Shown here: piece by piece, positions 25,001-40,000 of the stretch | Layout: each line of letters starts with the position of its first letter | Position numbering within the stretch: the stretch's first letter is position 1 | From: Climacteris rufus | Taxonomy: Eukaryota > Chordata > Aves > Passeriformes > Climacteridae | DNA length: 64,000 bases | Assembly (NCBI GenBank): GCA_013398175.1 | Contig: VZRZ01007768.1 | Coordinates: 865,600 to 929,599, forward strand | Reading direction: 5' to 3' | Program-made: the position numbers and the translations under genes | Notes under the pieces: model-generated | Seen by the model: only the letters and a program-made list of their open reading frames with translations | Database searches by the model: none | What the model was told of the DNA's origin: nothing

Positions 25001-28000
25001 GTGATCTTTAAGATCCAAACCATTCTAGGATTCTATGATGTAAAATTAATTACTTGCATATCCTCTTAATAGTATTGCTATTTTTGGCCATTTATAAGTG
25101 TATTTAAATAAAACCATTTTCTCTTTTTAACAGCTTTTACCTGCCAAAAAGTTTTGGGAACCTGATGATTCAGCAAAAGATGGACAAAAAGGGATATTCC
25201 TTGGTGACGAGTGGAGAGAGACTGCATGGGGAACTCCTCGTAAGTGACTGCTGTATGTGGATTGAAAAGTCAGTCCTGGTTACTGAACGGTATTTCAAAG
25301 CAAATTATTATAAAAAAATGTAATTGTGTATTAAATTTTATTTTCCTTTAATTTATTTGTGAATATGTATACTGCATGGTCATTGTGTGTTAGTAACACT
25401 TTTGGAAACTGTGAATTGAATTTTTAAATTTAATTTTTGGTCTTAATATTGCTGCTGTAATGAAATGCAAAAACATTACAAGTTGTATTTTAAAAAAACC
25501 AATACTTTCATTGATTGATTGATTTATTTGTTTTTAACAGACCATTCTATGTCCCAACCTATTATGGTACAGAGAAAGCCTGGACAGGGTTTTCATGGAA
25601 ACAGTGAAGTAAATGCTGTGTTGTCTCCACGATCAGAAAGTGGTGGCCTTGGAGTGAGCATGGTAGAATATGTGTTAAGTTCCTCTCCAGCTGATAAATT
25701 GGATTCCCGGTTTAGGAAAGGAGCTTTTGTAAGTAATGCCATGTGTTAAGCTTGCCCAGTTACCTGTTGTGGTCTTTGTTACATGGTTGTGTTTTCTACT
25801 GTCTTTGTCTGTTTTTCTTTTTTAACTGTGCTCTTTAGAAGGAAGTGTGTAGTTGGTATCTGTCTGTCTTCCTTGGTTGGAGGGGGCAGAAGAGGGAAGT
25901 GGATTGGGAATCTTGACTAAATAGTTGTCTTAAAGTGCTTTCCTAAAAACTTTGTTTAAAGGTAGGAAAAAGATTGCAAATAGCTTGATTTAAAATGCGT
26001 CATGAGCTTTATTCTAGAGCTTCCTGTTCTGTGTTTTCATGCGGGTTTGTTTTGTAACTGGATGTTTTAATTGTATAAAATAAACTTTTGTCTAATTTGA
26101 AGTGTTACTGCATTAACAGCACCGCTATAGTTAAGGTTGAGTTAGCTCTTCCATTATAAATCTTGGCATTCCTTTTCACATTTTGGCAGTTACTAATTGC
26201 ATGTGGTTGAAACTTGATGACCAAGTTACCCACCAAATGCAATTTCATTGACAACAAACTGTTTGTATTGTTTACGTGCACTGTAGTGTAGAATTAGGTC
26301 ACCTTGTGGTGCTCCTATTGTGTTCTGTTCAATATTCAGAATCAAACAGATTCTTTTTCCTCAGGGCACTAGAGATGCTGAAACAGATGGACCTGAGAAA
26401 GGAGATCAGAAAGGCAAGGCTTCTCCATTTGAGGAGGACAAAAACAGAGATCTTAAACAAGGAGATGATGAGGATGTTACTAAAATAAATGGCAGAGGTT
26501 TGCCAAATGGAATGGATGCCGATTGCAAAGATTTTAAGTAAGCTTTTAACTGTTTCTCAAGAAGACAAGCATGTCTCTTAAGGGCATTATTACAGTTCTG
26601 CTTTGTGTGTCAGCTTGAAACATTATCCAGCTGCAGACTGATTCTTCCTCCCTCAAGTCCTCCCTTTCCCACCGTGCCACATGTTTCTTAGGATGTCATT
26701 AATGTGTGTGTCACTTCTCATGAGACAAATTCATCTTAACATAGTAATTATTAAAAGTAAATGGGTACCTTCTGAATGTGGTGAATTAAAGAGGGATGAA
26801 CACTTTAACCCTTTCCATGTCAAACTAAATTTCTTTCTCTCTCTGCTTCTTTTTAATACTCTTAACTTTCTGCATCTGAGTGTTCTTGTAGAGAGTAAGT
26901 CCTACAGAATTTTGACTTTCCTTCTGATTTTGGTAGTGAATACCACAGCCTCACACAACTAATGATTTCCCCATAAAAGTCTTTATAGAAACCATATCTT
27001 TGACTAAGGTGGAACAATGTATTTTCCTGTTCACATAGTTAAATGTCACCTATTCACACTATAGAATGGTGTTGTGGTTTGGTTGTTTTTGTAGGGAAAA
27101 AATAGATTTAGACCAAGCTCAAGCTTTTGAACAGTGAACTCTTATAAGACAGCACAGCCAGTCTGGTGTTTTTTTTTTTCTCCTAATACTAAAGTGCATT
27201 TTGAATTGGGTATTTTTAAGGGCTAATCTTTCTTTTTTGAATGACTGTGATGCATTTGTAAATGTCATATAGAAGAATTAGCAAGACAGAGAACTAGAGT
27301 GCTGCTCATAAATTTGTATTAATGTGATAAACATGACTGAACAGTTGTGGTTTCATTACTTCATTACTGAACAAGTATATTAAAATGCATGGTTGAATCA
27401 CATACGTAAGTATTTCCTAACCTTGAAAAAATGTATTTACCTGAGGCTAAGGAGGGATTCTTCAAGTCTGTTTTTCAAGATATATCATTGAAAATGATAT
27501 AATGCCAAACATACCAGAGAGCTGGCATTAGCTCCTTTGGGATGCATGCTGCATCAATAAACAAAGTTACTTTCAGTGTTACAAAAGGCAGAATAACTTG
27601 TGTCCTGCTTTTCTTTACCAGTATGTATTTCGATTTTGAAATAGTTGTTTTCAAAGTACTTTCTGCATTATTTAAAGAGAGAAGTTATTAAAAAATACAC
27701 GAGTGCAAAAAAGCATCCAAAGCCAGTAAACCTCTCAAAAAAAATTAGGCCATCTAATTGAAATGGGCCATATAAAGTGGTGGTATAGGGCCCTCCAAAC
27801 AGAGGTTTATAATTGAAGTCTTGACACAACTTTAACTATAGCAACAGAACATCACTGATATAAAGAGCAACCTATGTTAGCTAACCATAAGTATTAACAA
27901 AGAAACTTCATCCTGTCCTCCTCCTTGTATTTTTATTGTACTTGCAGCGTTTTTAAACTAAAGTATGTACTGAAATAACTGCCTTTTTTCCTTTTGTTCT

Positions 28001-31000
28001 TCACTCTGTTGATACTGTATTTCACTTGGGAAAAGTAGGGAATATTAAATGGCTTCAAACTCAAGTTTTGAGCAAGGCATGGTTGCTAGCTAGGATACTT
28101 AGATGGTAGTGTTGCAGACCATCATCGTGAGGTTGCTTGTTACATTAAAAAAAACCTCTAGTTAAGAAAACCCCCCCTTTAAAGTATTTTGGCCAAACTG
28201 ATACATCACACAGTGTTGTTGCAATAAACTCCATAAAGGGCTGATTTGTAGCTGTACAGACTTCAGGGTCGGTATCAGGCAATATAGAAGTGCTGGTGGA
28301 TTTCTTTACATTAATCATGTGCTTCAGTGAGGATCAGATGCTTCAGCTTTGGAGCCCTGAAGAGGAAGGAGAACAGGAGAACTGAGGTTGTGTCTCTGCC
28401 CTAGAATTAGCAGCACAGCAAATTGGTCTGGCACTGCACTGCTGGAATAAACAGGTTCTTTCTGCAAGATGGCATTTGGTATTTGAGCCCAGTTTTCACA
28501 AATAAAGCCAACTTAACTAGAAGTTGCACATTTCCTGAGGAACAATGTATGATCATTGAGTTCTGCCAACACAATAATGTTCGTAAGGGATCATAGATTC
28601 TCTCACACAACTCTTTCCTAGCAGTTAACTTAAATTTTTGCCAGTAAAACTTGATAGTCTAAACAATATGATCTGACACAGACCATGGGGTACCACTTCA
28701 AATTAAGTATCCTAAATCGAACCAAATACAGTGTTGGGAATCTCTTTAGGATGTTGACATCTCACTTCAGGTGTTTGCCTGTAGTTAATGGGAATGTGGT
28801 TAATAGCACCAGTGCAGGTGAGAGAGCAATTCAGCTTTTATATATGATAATATGTCTATAATATTCAGGATTATATAAAGAATACTTTTTCCCCATCAAT
28901 CATCAGTGTAGTGTAGTCTATCAAATGAGTTGTGTAGAAAATCAAATGTTCTAGTCAAATGCTAAATGAGGCTCTAATTAGTTCATTTTACTCACAGTAA
29001 AAATATATTGTTCGCTTTTGAGACACGAAAAATACTTGCTATATTGTATGTTTGTCTTTTCCAGTTGAAATTTTGCTGTGTCTTTCTCTTCTTTGGCATG
29101 AGATGCACTTAGCACTTTATTTTTTAGTTTCTCTTCAGTACATTTCCCGTCACTACCAAAATGCAATAGCCCTCCCAAAATTTACAGATGACCACAATTC
29201 AGTCCATATGATTCAAAACACCCTCAAAGATCAGTTTTTCTCACAATGGTTTGAAGAGCTGTATTGTCTTAAACTTTAAAAAAAACAAGTTATGCTTTCA
29301 AATGAAATGTGTCCTTTATCTTGAGCCATCAATGCATGCTGGTTGAAAATGTCTGTCACTTCCCTTTGTAAAATCTCTTGAGTTCAGAGCTCTTTTAAAG
29401 TAGAAATGCTGTGCTCTGTGCATGGACAGCTTTATTTAAGACTCAAGAGTGTGTCTTAAATTTCTTGTGAACAGTCGTACCCCTGGAAGTCGACAAGCCT
29501 CCCCAACAGAAGTAGCTGAACGCCTGGGCCCCAATCCCAGCACCACAGAAGGATTAGGTCCACTCCCCAATCCTACAGCTCACAAGCCTCTGGTAGAAGA
29601 ATTTTCAAATCCAGAAAATCAGAATCTAGATGCCATGGAACAAGTTGGTCTTGATTCTCTACAGTTTGACTATCCTGGCAATCAGGTACAAATGGACTCT
29701 TCAGGAGCTACTGTGGGACTTTTTGACTACAACTCTCAGCAGCAGGTTAGTAATTGACTTGAACATGTGGCAAAGTGATCCTTTCAGTTTTTGATTATCC
29801 TTTTGATAATCAGTCATTTCAACATATAATGCACTGAATTTTGTTTTGTCTGTCATTTAGTCAAGGGCAAATAACTGTATAATTAATCTAGAAGAATATT
29901 GGTGCATAATTTTCTAGTTAGTAATTTACTATTGTAGAAACTTGATTTGATTTTTTTTTCCTGTTAAGCAAATCTAAGTGTATTATAACCCTGACTTTTG
30001 AAAACTGAAATAAATCTTTTTTTTTTTTTCTAATAGCTCTTCCAGAGGACTAATGCTCTGACTGTTCAACAGTTGACAGCAGCCCAGCAGCAGCAATATG
30101 CACTGGCTGCAGCTCAGCAGCCACACATAGGTGAGGTTTTTGTACAGAACAAGTGTCCCTGGCAAAAGTGGCTGTGTTGCTTTGGTAGAATCCTTTCAGT
30201 TTTACCCACAGTCTAATTCAAATAGATACTGATCACTTGGCCCATTGTAGTGGTTCTCATGCAGACTGCTCAGAATGACTGCATAGGGCTGTCCTGTCCT
30301 TAGAGAAAGTTTTCTGTTTTAAGTTTTCCCATATTTTGAAGAGTTGTATACAAAGAAAAAAAATGTGTATGTGCTTGTGTAGTTGAATTTTGATGGGAAT
30401 AAAAGTAAAAAAAACTTTACTGCTATAAACAGTAATAGAAACACTACCTTTATTTACTAAAAATCAAAAACATGGCAATTCTAAGATTCTATTGCATTTT
30501 AGTATTTTTAGTAATCCAGTTAAAAACCATTGTGTAGTAGAATTTTGAAATCACATTGTTGTGTTGATTACGATTTCATTTTCCCTAGTTAATGGCACCT
30601 TTTAAACAGATAGCTCTTCCTTCTTGCTGGTACCTTTGTGATGGAGCTAATTCTTGAGCAGGCATTTTTTTCTGTCCCTTTAGTTCAGTCAGTGAACTCA
30701 GCAAGGAAGCTTTATTTCAGTGACAGCAGTTTTATCTTCCATGGTGGGAAGCTGTCATTGTTTAGGGTGAGGGAGATTGGAACACACATGGACCAATTCT
30801 TTGTTTAAGAAGGAAGATCCTCAGGGTTTAAAGATTTCCACCCTCTGAGCTCAGTTCCACTGGGCTGTTGAGTTGTGTGCACAAATCTTCTGTGAGGAAA
30901 AAGGGGATCTCAGGATCAAAAGGGCAGGCAGAAGTAGGAAGCAGCATCTCCAGTGGGATGTGTCCGTGTTCTCCTGCAAATAAATTTTCCCAGGTAGATT

Positions 31001-34000
31001 GTGAGGGCTGCTCAGACAGTGATCAGCAGCCTGTAGCTGGCATTGGAAAGTGGCAGCTCTTTAGTGTTCTGTAGCTGACAAATAGAGGCTGAGAGCTGAC
31101 TGAGATGCAGATTGAGGTGTTTGTGTGAGTCCACAAGTCCTGTCTTTGACTTCTAAACTGCAGAGAAGCCCCAACTTTGTATGAAGTGCTGACTGAGTAG
31201 TCAGCTGGATCTTGCCCCTTTAAAATGCAGCCTCTTCTGATGTGCATATTAATGGAAATTTATCGAGAAATAATTGGAAGGAGGGACATAGTTTGATGTG
31301 CCTTGTGTGCTGCAGCAGTTGCTGGCTCAGAGTTGGATCAAGTGTGTGAACATGACTGACAGGGGAAACTCTGGGTAGTGATGCTTTGTTTAACGGAGTT
31401 TCTGCAGTTGTCTCCTTCCTTTACCATTCCTGTATCAAATTAGGATTCTTGGAAGTAAAATCAGCATCTCATAAGTGGCTGTTTAAAAGCTAGGTATCTG
31501 ATTTAAACTATCTGGTTAGATTTTTTTTTTCTTAATTGTCAGTGAAGAGAGATTTTTATCTCCTGCAGGTGGCTCATTTCATCTGGCTGATTCATTTAAG
31601 GCACTGGATGATTTGTCTGCTACAGTAGTGTGACTCTAGATAGTTTAAGTTGGGCAAGATAAATTCCACTTTGAATAATCCCTTCTGTATAAGGGTGGGT
31701 AGATCCATATGAGATAAATCTCCTTGGAGTCTGTAGATCCAACAAAACAAAGCTGTTAGGCCTTGGGATTAGTAAGAAATGACTGGTGAGAAGATAGCGA
31801 AGTGTTGATTTCTGTAATTACATACCTTCTCTTCAAAGCTTCCAAAGCACAAGGAGTTCTGATTTTAGCAGATAGGCTTTGGGATATTCAGTTTGTTTGC
31901 ACGTGGTGATGCTTGCTGAGTGTTGGCTGTAACGAAACTCGGTGTGTCCCTGCAGCAGGCGTGTTCTCCGCAGGCTTGGCCCCGGCCGCCTTTGTGCCAA
32001 ACCCGTACATCATCAGCGCCGCTCCGCCGGGCACCGACCCCTACACTGCGGCTGGATTGGCTGCAGCAGCCACCCTCGCAGGTAACTCTGCACTTCTGAC
32101 TGTCTCTGGCCATGGTTTAACTGAGAAAAATGAAATCCATCCTGTTGGTTCTCCACAAATGTAGTTTTAGGAAGGAGAGGCTTACAGGAAAATCAGTATG
32201 GCCATTTTGAAAATTTTTACTGAAACAGCTTCATTTTGGTGTGGATGGATTCGCGCTTCTCTTTCCACCAGACTTTCATGCAAAAATTAGGTTTTTCTTC
32301 TGTTCTAAAAGCCTTTCTCCTTAATAAGGTTTCATCTGACACTGGTAGTATTTATTATTTTCAAAACATGACACAGCTGACCTTTCCTGGTATGTTTTTA
32401 CTCAGTGTGTTAATTTTCTAATTCCAGGTTTTCTCATTCCCGGTGGGCATGAGAATAAAGATGGTCTCCATCTTGCTAAAAGGCCCAGAGAAACTCCAAG
32501 CCTAGGAAGATCTCTTAAAAAGTTATTAGATATGACTGTGAAACGACATGACTGAGTATTCAAGTCCCAGCTACTGCACAGATTTGAGCATAACATTTTC
32601 TTTAAAAAACCCTTTGTTTCCATGTGGTGGTTTCACAGGGAAGGCAGTAGAAAAAACTAAAAGATGTGTATACATAATGCATTCTGTGTACAATGCCATG
32701 ATAGAGATACTGTTCTTCTATAGGTTCTTCATCAATAGGCTGCAAGAGTTAAGTGTGCCCAATTTGAAGAGCATCATGTAATGTGCAGGGGAGGCAAAGG
32801 CAATAGCTATGTTTATAAGAAAAGGCATCATACAGAAAGGAGGAATCATAGATGATCAAAGTCTCAGTATATTACTATCAGGAGAATAAATTTTGTTCGT
32901 TCTGTGATGTTCTGAAATGATCTTATCTTCCAACCGTGCAAACTGATTTCAAATGTTCTTCGGTACACAGGCTCTGACTGCTTCAAGGTTTTCTTTGTCA
33001 TCTGAGTCTCACAAGGGTATTCATTTTTTCATAGAGGAGATATGATTTGGTGTGATTTTTTTAAATTAATCCATTTGTATTCATGTGTCACTTTAGCTAA
33101 TATGGGAATTCTTTCTTTTCAATACCTGTTTGTCTTCCAACGTTACGAAAATGATTCAATGAGGGATGCTACAAACTATTTTAACCAGCTACACTAGCTG
33201 GAATAATCATGCTTTCTGCTTTTAGGTCCTGCTGTGGTTCCACCTCAGTATTATGGTGTTCCATGGGGGGTGTATCCAGCCAATTTATTCCAGCAGCAAG
33301 CTGCAGCAGCAAACACCACAGCAAACCAGCAAGCGGCTTCCCAGGCACAGCAGGGACAGCAACCGGTATGTTCAGTGTGGAAAGCAGAGGTGCCCCCCAG
33401 CATTGCAGTGGGTCAGGGTCACCCCCTAGGAAACTGCACATCATTCAGATGTGTTGTATCAAATAGGAAATGAATACTAAAAATCCTCACATTTCTTACT
33501 GGTTGTCACTGCCTTACAGCATATTAAATAGTTAAGTTATTCGACAGTCTCGGTTTTTAAAAGAATAAGCATTAAAAATGATTCCTTTCATTCAGATGGC
33601 TGTGCTGTTACATGTGTGTCTAGGCAATGCTTCCTATGTAGTTATTGTGAAGTTTAATCTAGAAAACTGACATAAGGGTATGAAAAGATACATTCTGGTA
33701 ATTTTAGGAGGATATTGTTTCTTTTAAGCTTGGGAAAAAATTGATCTGGGTTTTTATAAATTAGCTGGAAAATTGAATGTAACACACTTTTCTGTCTCTT
33801 CAAAAAGCAGGGAAAAAACCAGGGAAATAAAGGTGTTACCAGTAGTTTTATTTCTTCATGGGTAGGAAGGATTGCCCTGCTTATTTTTCTGTGACAGTAA
33901 TTGTATTGCAGCCTCACTGTGTGCCATATGGGATTTTTGCCTTGGTAAATCCAAGAGTGAGCAATTTTTACAAGAACTTGTTGAAATTTCCATTGCTTTA

Positions 34001-37000
34001 AGTAATTCTTTTAAAAATGCTAATTTTCTATTGTTACTCTGGAAGCATTTTTAAAACAGTTGCATGATCTTTCAGTATAAATAAATGGCAATTTTGACAA
34101 AGGAAAAACCCAAATTTTAGAATAACTTTACATTGGAATGAATATAAATATTGCAATTTTTTTACCAGCAATGTGGTTAATTTCAGTGCCATTCTTAGAA
34201 ATTTAATATAAGTAGTCTGAGATACCATGTAATTCCAGAGTGGTTTCCAGTGGTTTCATCACTGTTTTTTAAATTCAGGTGGATTTTTCCTCCTCCTGAT
34301 TGCTTTTATTAGTGACCTGCATTGGTAACTGAATGTTTATCATCTCTCCAGTGTCTTTTTGTTTCCTCTATAAAATTAATATCCTATTTATGCAAATTAC
34401 ATGTAAGGTACTTTGTGGGAATATATTGTGAATTGTATTTTTCCCTTATTTTGAACCTGAAAAAGTTGATTTTAACCAAGAGGAATAGAGTAGTTGCGAG
34501 AATTTAGATTGCTTTTCAATCAGCTTCCCGGAGATGTGCTGTCAGAGCCTAATAAAATACGCCTGTGTTGCATGGTGATGGAGTGTTATGTTGAATTTTT
34601 AAAACCTAGTGGGTGCATTATTTACAGCACTCTTGGCAGTGGAGTGTTAATTATTTAGACAAGTTACTACAAGTGCTGGAATACTCAGATTTACATCATT
34701 CAATTGCCTGGAAATAATGTAAACAAATGTGTGTATCAGGGAAGGTCATGTGTTCAGTTAATAAATAATGTAGATCATAAATGTATCACTCTTACAGATT
34801 TTCTTCCTTCCTTAATACTTATTACCATTGATGGAACACACATGAGTCCTGCTGTCCAGAGCAGGGCAGATAATTTACGGTCACATTTGTCAGCAGAATA
34901 GTACATACCTTTATTCTTTGTACGTGTATATCCTTGAAACCAAGGTGCAGCCTTCCCAAAATGCAAATCAGGGCTGAGAGGCCTCAGATGCACAAAGCAA
35001 CTGTTGTAGACTTTTCTTTGCACATCCCAGCTTGGCTTCCTGACCCTCTGAGCAGGGGTTGTTGTGTGGGCCTTTTGCAGGTCCTGCGTGCTGGAGCAAC
35101 TCAGCGCCCGCTCACTCCCAGCCAGGGCCAGCAGGGCCAGCAGGCAGAGTCCCTTGCAGCAGCTGCAGCAGCAAACCCAGCTTTGGCTTTTGGGCAGGGT
35201 CTTGCTACAGGCATGCCAGGTATGTATGTTAGCAGTGCAGTAAGAGACTCGCTGAAATGAACAATATCCATGTCGTTAGGCAGCAGGTTAACAAAGTCTT
35301 GTTATGTTTTGGATAAGCTGCTTAGAATTGAGTTTTACAATTTTCTGTTGTTCAAATACTGACACGGTATTTTTAGAGCACTAGAAACTCCTCTAGCATT
35401 TTGTATTTGGAGTGTTTTCTTTGTATTTGCTGTTACAAATGTATGCACAAGGAGTATCAGGGATTTTTGCAAGATACTTTCATATATAAGTACATGCTGC
35501 CTTTAAAAGTCGTGTGTTCTCTGGTTCCTCTGCAACAGGAAGTATTAAGTTTTGCTAGAATAACTTTTATTTGCGACATAATACAGAAAGCAAAATTAGG
35601 GAATTTAAAAGAAAATTAGTGGTTAATCATACCTGAAGATCACAGAATGCTTGGAGGCACTCCAGAGCTTGGAGTTTCAGCATGCATGGCTTCTGACTTA
35701 CTGGGGAATGATTCTTGTGTTGGGGACTGGTTTGCTTGAAGTTCAACATCACCTCGAAGTGTTGGGTTACCTGAGCAAGAACAATTTCAGTGTACTTGGC
35801 CATTCTTCAGCTTGAAAGTTCAGGTTTTTACATGGTTAAGTTAGACAGTGTTGATGATGCATTCCTCTGGCCTGTACAGGTTCTCTCCATGGTCAGCACC
35901 ACTGAGAGATGCCCCACAGCCCCACAGAGTTGTGTGCTGCCTGCTCTGGGGCTGCTCTGTGCACTTTGCCTCACATGAGCACGTTTTAGACTCTGGCTGC
36001 AGAACTGACTGGCTCTTGTGTTTCTCTTGTCTGTTTTCTTTTATAACTGCAGTTTCTATTTCTTCTCATGCAGTAGTATCTTCAGCTTTTAGCATCTTTC
36101 TTTCTCTCCTAAAATGAGGAATCAGCAAAGTGCTGTCTCAGCACCTGTCAGGTGGTATGTGTGCCCCTCACCAAAGCAGTGGATAGGGCCTGCAAACAGT
36201 GAGGCATGTCAGAGATATTAAGAGCATCTTTGCACAAGCCTCAAAGGCTTTACTATACCTTTTTTTTTTTTTTCTTGGGAGGGGGTGGGGTGTGTGTTTG
36301 TGTATAGTTACTTACTAGTTCTTATTTTGGATGTGGAGTGTCTGTCTTTATTCAAGAGTAGCTCTTAAAACCCCTTAAAAGCCCCACCCCCAGACAGATG
36401 ATTAGAAGTACTTCTGAGTGCTCAAATACATACCTCAGTAGTGCAAGAGCCTGTCTATGAAGGCTTGAATACTTTTCTTATATATAGAAGAAATATATAT
36501 ATATTTGTATACTTGAATACTTTTCTTTCTCTTCCACAAGCCCCAAAAGGTTTTTAGTGAGGGCAGGAGCCTTTGTATTCAGTTTCCATTGTAGGTTACT
36601 GCTTTATCCCATCTGTTGTTGCATGCCTGAATGGCCAGAGAAGAACTTTATTCTTGTGAATGTTTTTCAGACTGTTCTATAATAGCAATTGTGTGCAACT
36701 GAGTTCAGCCTTACCAACCACACTCTTACAGGGAATAGAGCTCAAACTATAAAGACAGACATTTGTTTTTTCAGTCGTCATAAGATGGGTTTGTAGTGAG
36801 TCATTGGGAGTGCTAATGATTCCTCTTTCTAGGGTAAGAAGGATATAGGATGAGAAATTGAATACAAGCCTTTTTATGTGGGAATCTTGCTGGATTGGAT
36901 GTCTGTATTTGAGTGAGACACTTGGGCTCCATTTATAGCAGGCAAAGAGAAACAGGAACTTTTACTCTTGATTTGTGTGCCTCTGTTTTAGTTTCCTGAT

Positions 37001-40000
37001 TTAGGATGCAGTGAGTTTTGTTTCAGAGATGCTTTTTTTATTACCTTACTATAAAATTGAGTCGAGATGACTAAATAACATCTAGATACCAAAATGTGAT
37101 TCAGTGAATCCCAGATAGCAATCACTGAACAACACATATAATGTAAAAAACAAGATTAAGAAGTGTGGAATTCATGTTTCAATGGACTGAGATGTTTTAC
37201 AAGAAAGTGAAGGTCCAAACTGAGTTTCAAGCTTTTGACTATTCTTTACATAGAGAATATTTGTAGTTTGGCTTCACTGGGAGCTAATAAGTGAGAGTAT
37301 ATTGTTCAGCTTGTCCATGATTCTGTCCTTAAATTGTTTGAGCTGTTTTCTCCTTGTCACAGCCTTCACACTGGATGAAATTCACATTATCCCAACCGTG
37401 TGATGGTTTTATTCTCAAATTTGGTATTTCAAGTATTTCTTTGTTAATTATTTAGAGAGGTGTATTCCTGTATCACTTAAGGTACCTCTCATTCTACATG
37501 CAGAGAGAAAGCGTCTCAAATCCAGGTTACTTTTCACATAATGTCATTGTTAAGTGTCCTTTCAGAAAATCATAGAATGATAGAATGGTTTGGGTTGGAA
37601 GGGATCTTACAAATCACCTCAGTCCAACCCCTTGCCATGGACAGGGAACCTTCCACTAGACCAGGGTTCTCAGAGCCCCATCCATCCTGGTCTTGAACAC
37701 CTCCAGGGATGGGGTGTCAGCATCCTCTCTGGGCAGCCTCTTCCAGTATCTGAGCACCCTCACAGTGAAGAATTTGTTCTTATATCCAGTGTAAACCTAC
37801 AGTCACTTGAAAGCCATTCCCCCTTGTTCTATCAGTGCATGTCCTTGTAAAAAGTCTCCAGTCTTCCTTAGACCCCTCTGGGTACTGGTACTGGAGGGCT
37901 GATACAAGGTAAAACTTCAGGTTCTTTTTTAAAACCATTAAATGTGAAATGCATCTTGCATTGGAGTTATGCAATTAGATTTTAAATTCTTTCAGTCCTT
38001 ATTGAGCAAGTCATTCAATAACAAAGCTTCATAAGAAAGAGTATTTCTGCTTGAATATATGTGCAAGAGTCAGAGGGTATTCCCAATTTCATAATATGAC
38101 CAATATACATTCTTTTTATGAGTAAAACCAGTCCTCATCACAGGCAACATCTGGACTTAGCTTAATCATCCAAAGTCAGGAGTCTGCTTTCAGCCTGAGC
38201 TGTCTGAGATGTCACTGTGCTCAGTGGAGATCTCCTTTGTGCAGTAGAGAGGCTGCAGAGCTGCTCATCTGGTTTGCAGGTGGGCATGTAAAGTGAGTTG
38301 TCTGAAAAAACCTCATGTAGAAAGCATTAAAATCAACAATTTCTATCTGTTGGCATCGTACTTTCTTTTATTACCTAGAGGAATTTGAAGTGTGACATTG
38401 CAGTGGGTTGTACATTCTGTGCCTTCAGGTAGTATGGAATAGAAGTCAAATTTCATTAGGGCAGGAATTCAAGGAGTTACAGTATGGGCAAAGCTACAGT
38501 GGTTATAGAAGTGGTTATATAAATCATTTACTGGCAGGAGAGTAAGTTCTGAATTTGGTTTGTGAGAGGACGTGCACAGATAAGGCTGTGCATGTCTTTG
38601 TCACAACAAGCAAAAGGTTATAGGGGTTCAGATTTTGGAGAGAGGAAGTTGGTGAGGGGAGGATGACATTTTTAAAAGGGGCAGATAATTGAGTTGGCAG
38701 TAAGAAGTGTCACATCTGTTAACTTAAATTGTGTAGAGAGAAGTGACAAACTGGCATACATTTGGATGCCATCACTGAGGGAAGTTGCATTACTGGATGG
38801 AGAAGAGCAACACTAAGGATGAGCTGCACAAGCCAAGAGAACAGATTTCCTCTCGTTTTTTAAGTACTCAAGGTTTGTGAGATAAGCATCCAGAAAGTTT
38901 TTGAGTCTGTGGGTTTTGGAGGCATTTAGAAATCATTTCAGCAAAACACCATATTGATGAACTAGATTGTTTACTTTCATATTCCCTGCTGATCTGGAGA
39001 CAGTAAGTGTAGATGGAGCAATTGAACTCTAAAAGGTGTGATTAGGAACTGATTAGGAAAACAGAGCATGTTTTAGTTTTCTGACTGATGGGAACACCAC
39101 AGTAAACTTGAATGTGAAGGAACTGAAATGAACTTTGATAATTGTTAATGTGGAGAGGAAATTGCACAGCCACAGGGAGAGATGGTGATGTGATGGAGAG
39201 GTACTAAAAACTGAAACAGAAAGAGAGAATTAGAGAGATCTGCCAAGTTGCCACCTTATCTTTGATGAGAGAAGACAGGGGAAGTTTTTAGCTTTGTGCT
39301 CACCTTTCTGGGATGAGGCACATTTTGTGGAATAGTGCAAAGGAAGGGAAGGCAGAAGATTTAAGTTTTGCTGTGAGAGCTGTTCACCTGATCTGAGATG
39401 GTCTCTCTGAAATGTTGTTTTTGTCTTCAGAGCAAGTACTTTTATACCTTCGAGGCTGCAGATGCACTTTGCAAGATTTTAGCAATTTCACAAATAGTCC
39501 TACATTGCTTTGTTGTAGTAAATTTAAGTTAATTCTGTTCAGAATGTATTAATTTCAGAGTCTGGGAACACAGATGCACCCATCAGTTCTCATGTGTAGC
39601 TTGAACGTTCTGTGACAAACAGTATTGGGATGCTATTGACCTACCTTATCATTACTAGTTTTAAATGCCCTGTCTGTGGGTGGATCACAGAGCTTTCCTG
39701 CTGTGACACTAATCTAATATTTTATGTTGTGTTCTCTACAGAACTACAGTAACACAGACAGCAATTTCTCACCTTTTCCTACCTTGGGAATGTAGCAAGG
39801 TTTCTTAGTGGTGAAAGGGTGGAGCAGCACAGCACATTTTTGTAGGTGGAAGAGGCAGTGGCATCTCTAGCAAAGGTTTTCTAACCAATTAAATTGTAAG
39901 AACCTGTTGGGGTTGTTTTTAACAAGCCAAACTTTCAGACAAACGCTGTGGAGGACAACTGTCTTCTTGTACTGTTGGTGGGAAAGAGAAGGGAGAAGTG

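Larger units (their letters stand above)
19038..25133 (+). other. PUM2: PUM2 intron 1
   Basis: 6.1 kb, AT-rich. Holds a 22-bp tandem duplication (20156-20199), an antisense 162-codon open frame (20663-21151), an A/C-rich stretch near 22530-22600, and a CR1 tail (24655-25040) close to its 3' end. Ends in a pyrimidine-rich tract and cag. Confidence 0.85.

Noticed and set aside
35636..35700. Possible CR1 terminus (gatcacagaatgcttgg)
   Set aside because: Only a short match to the CR1 3' end with no following CR1 sequence.
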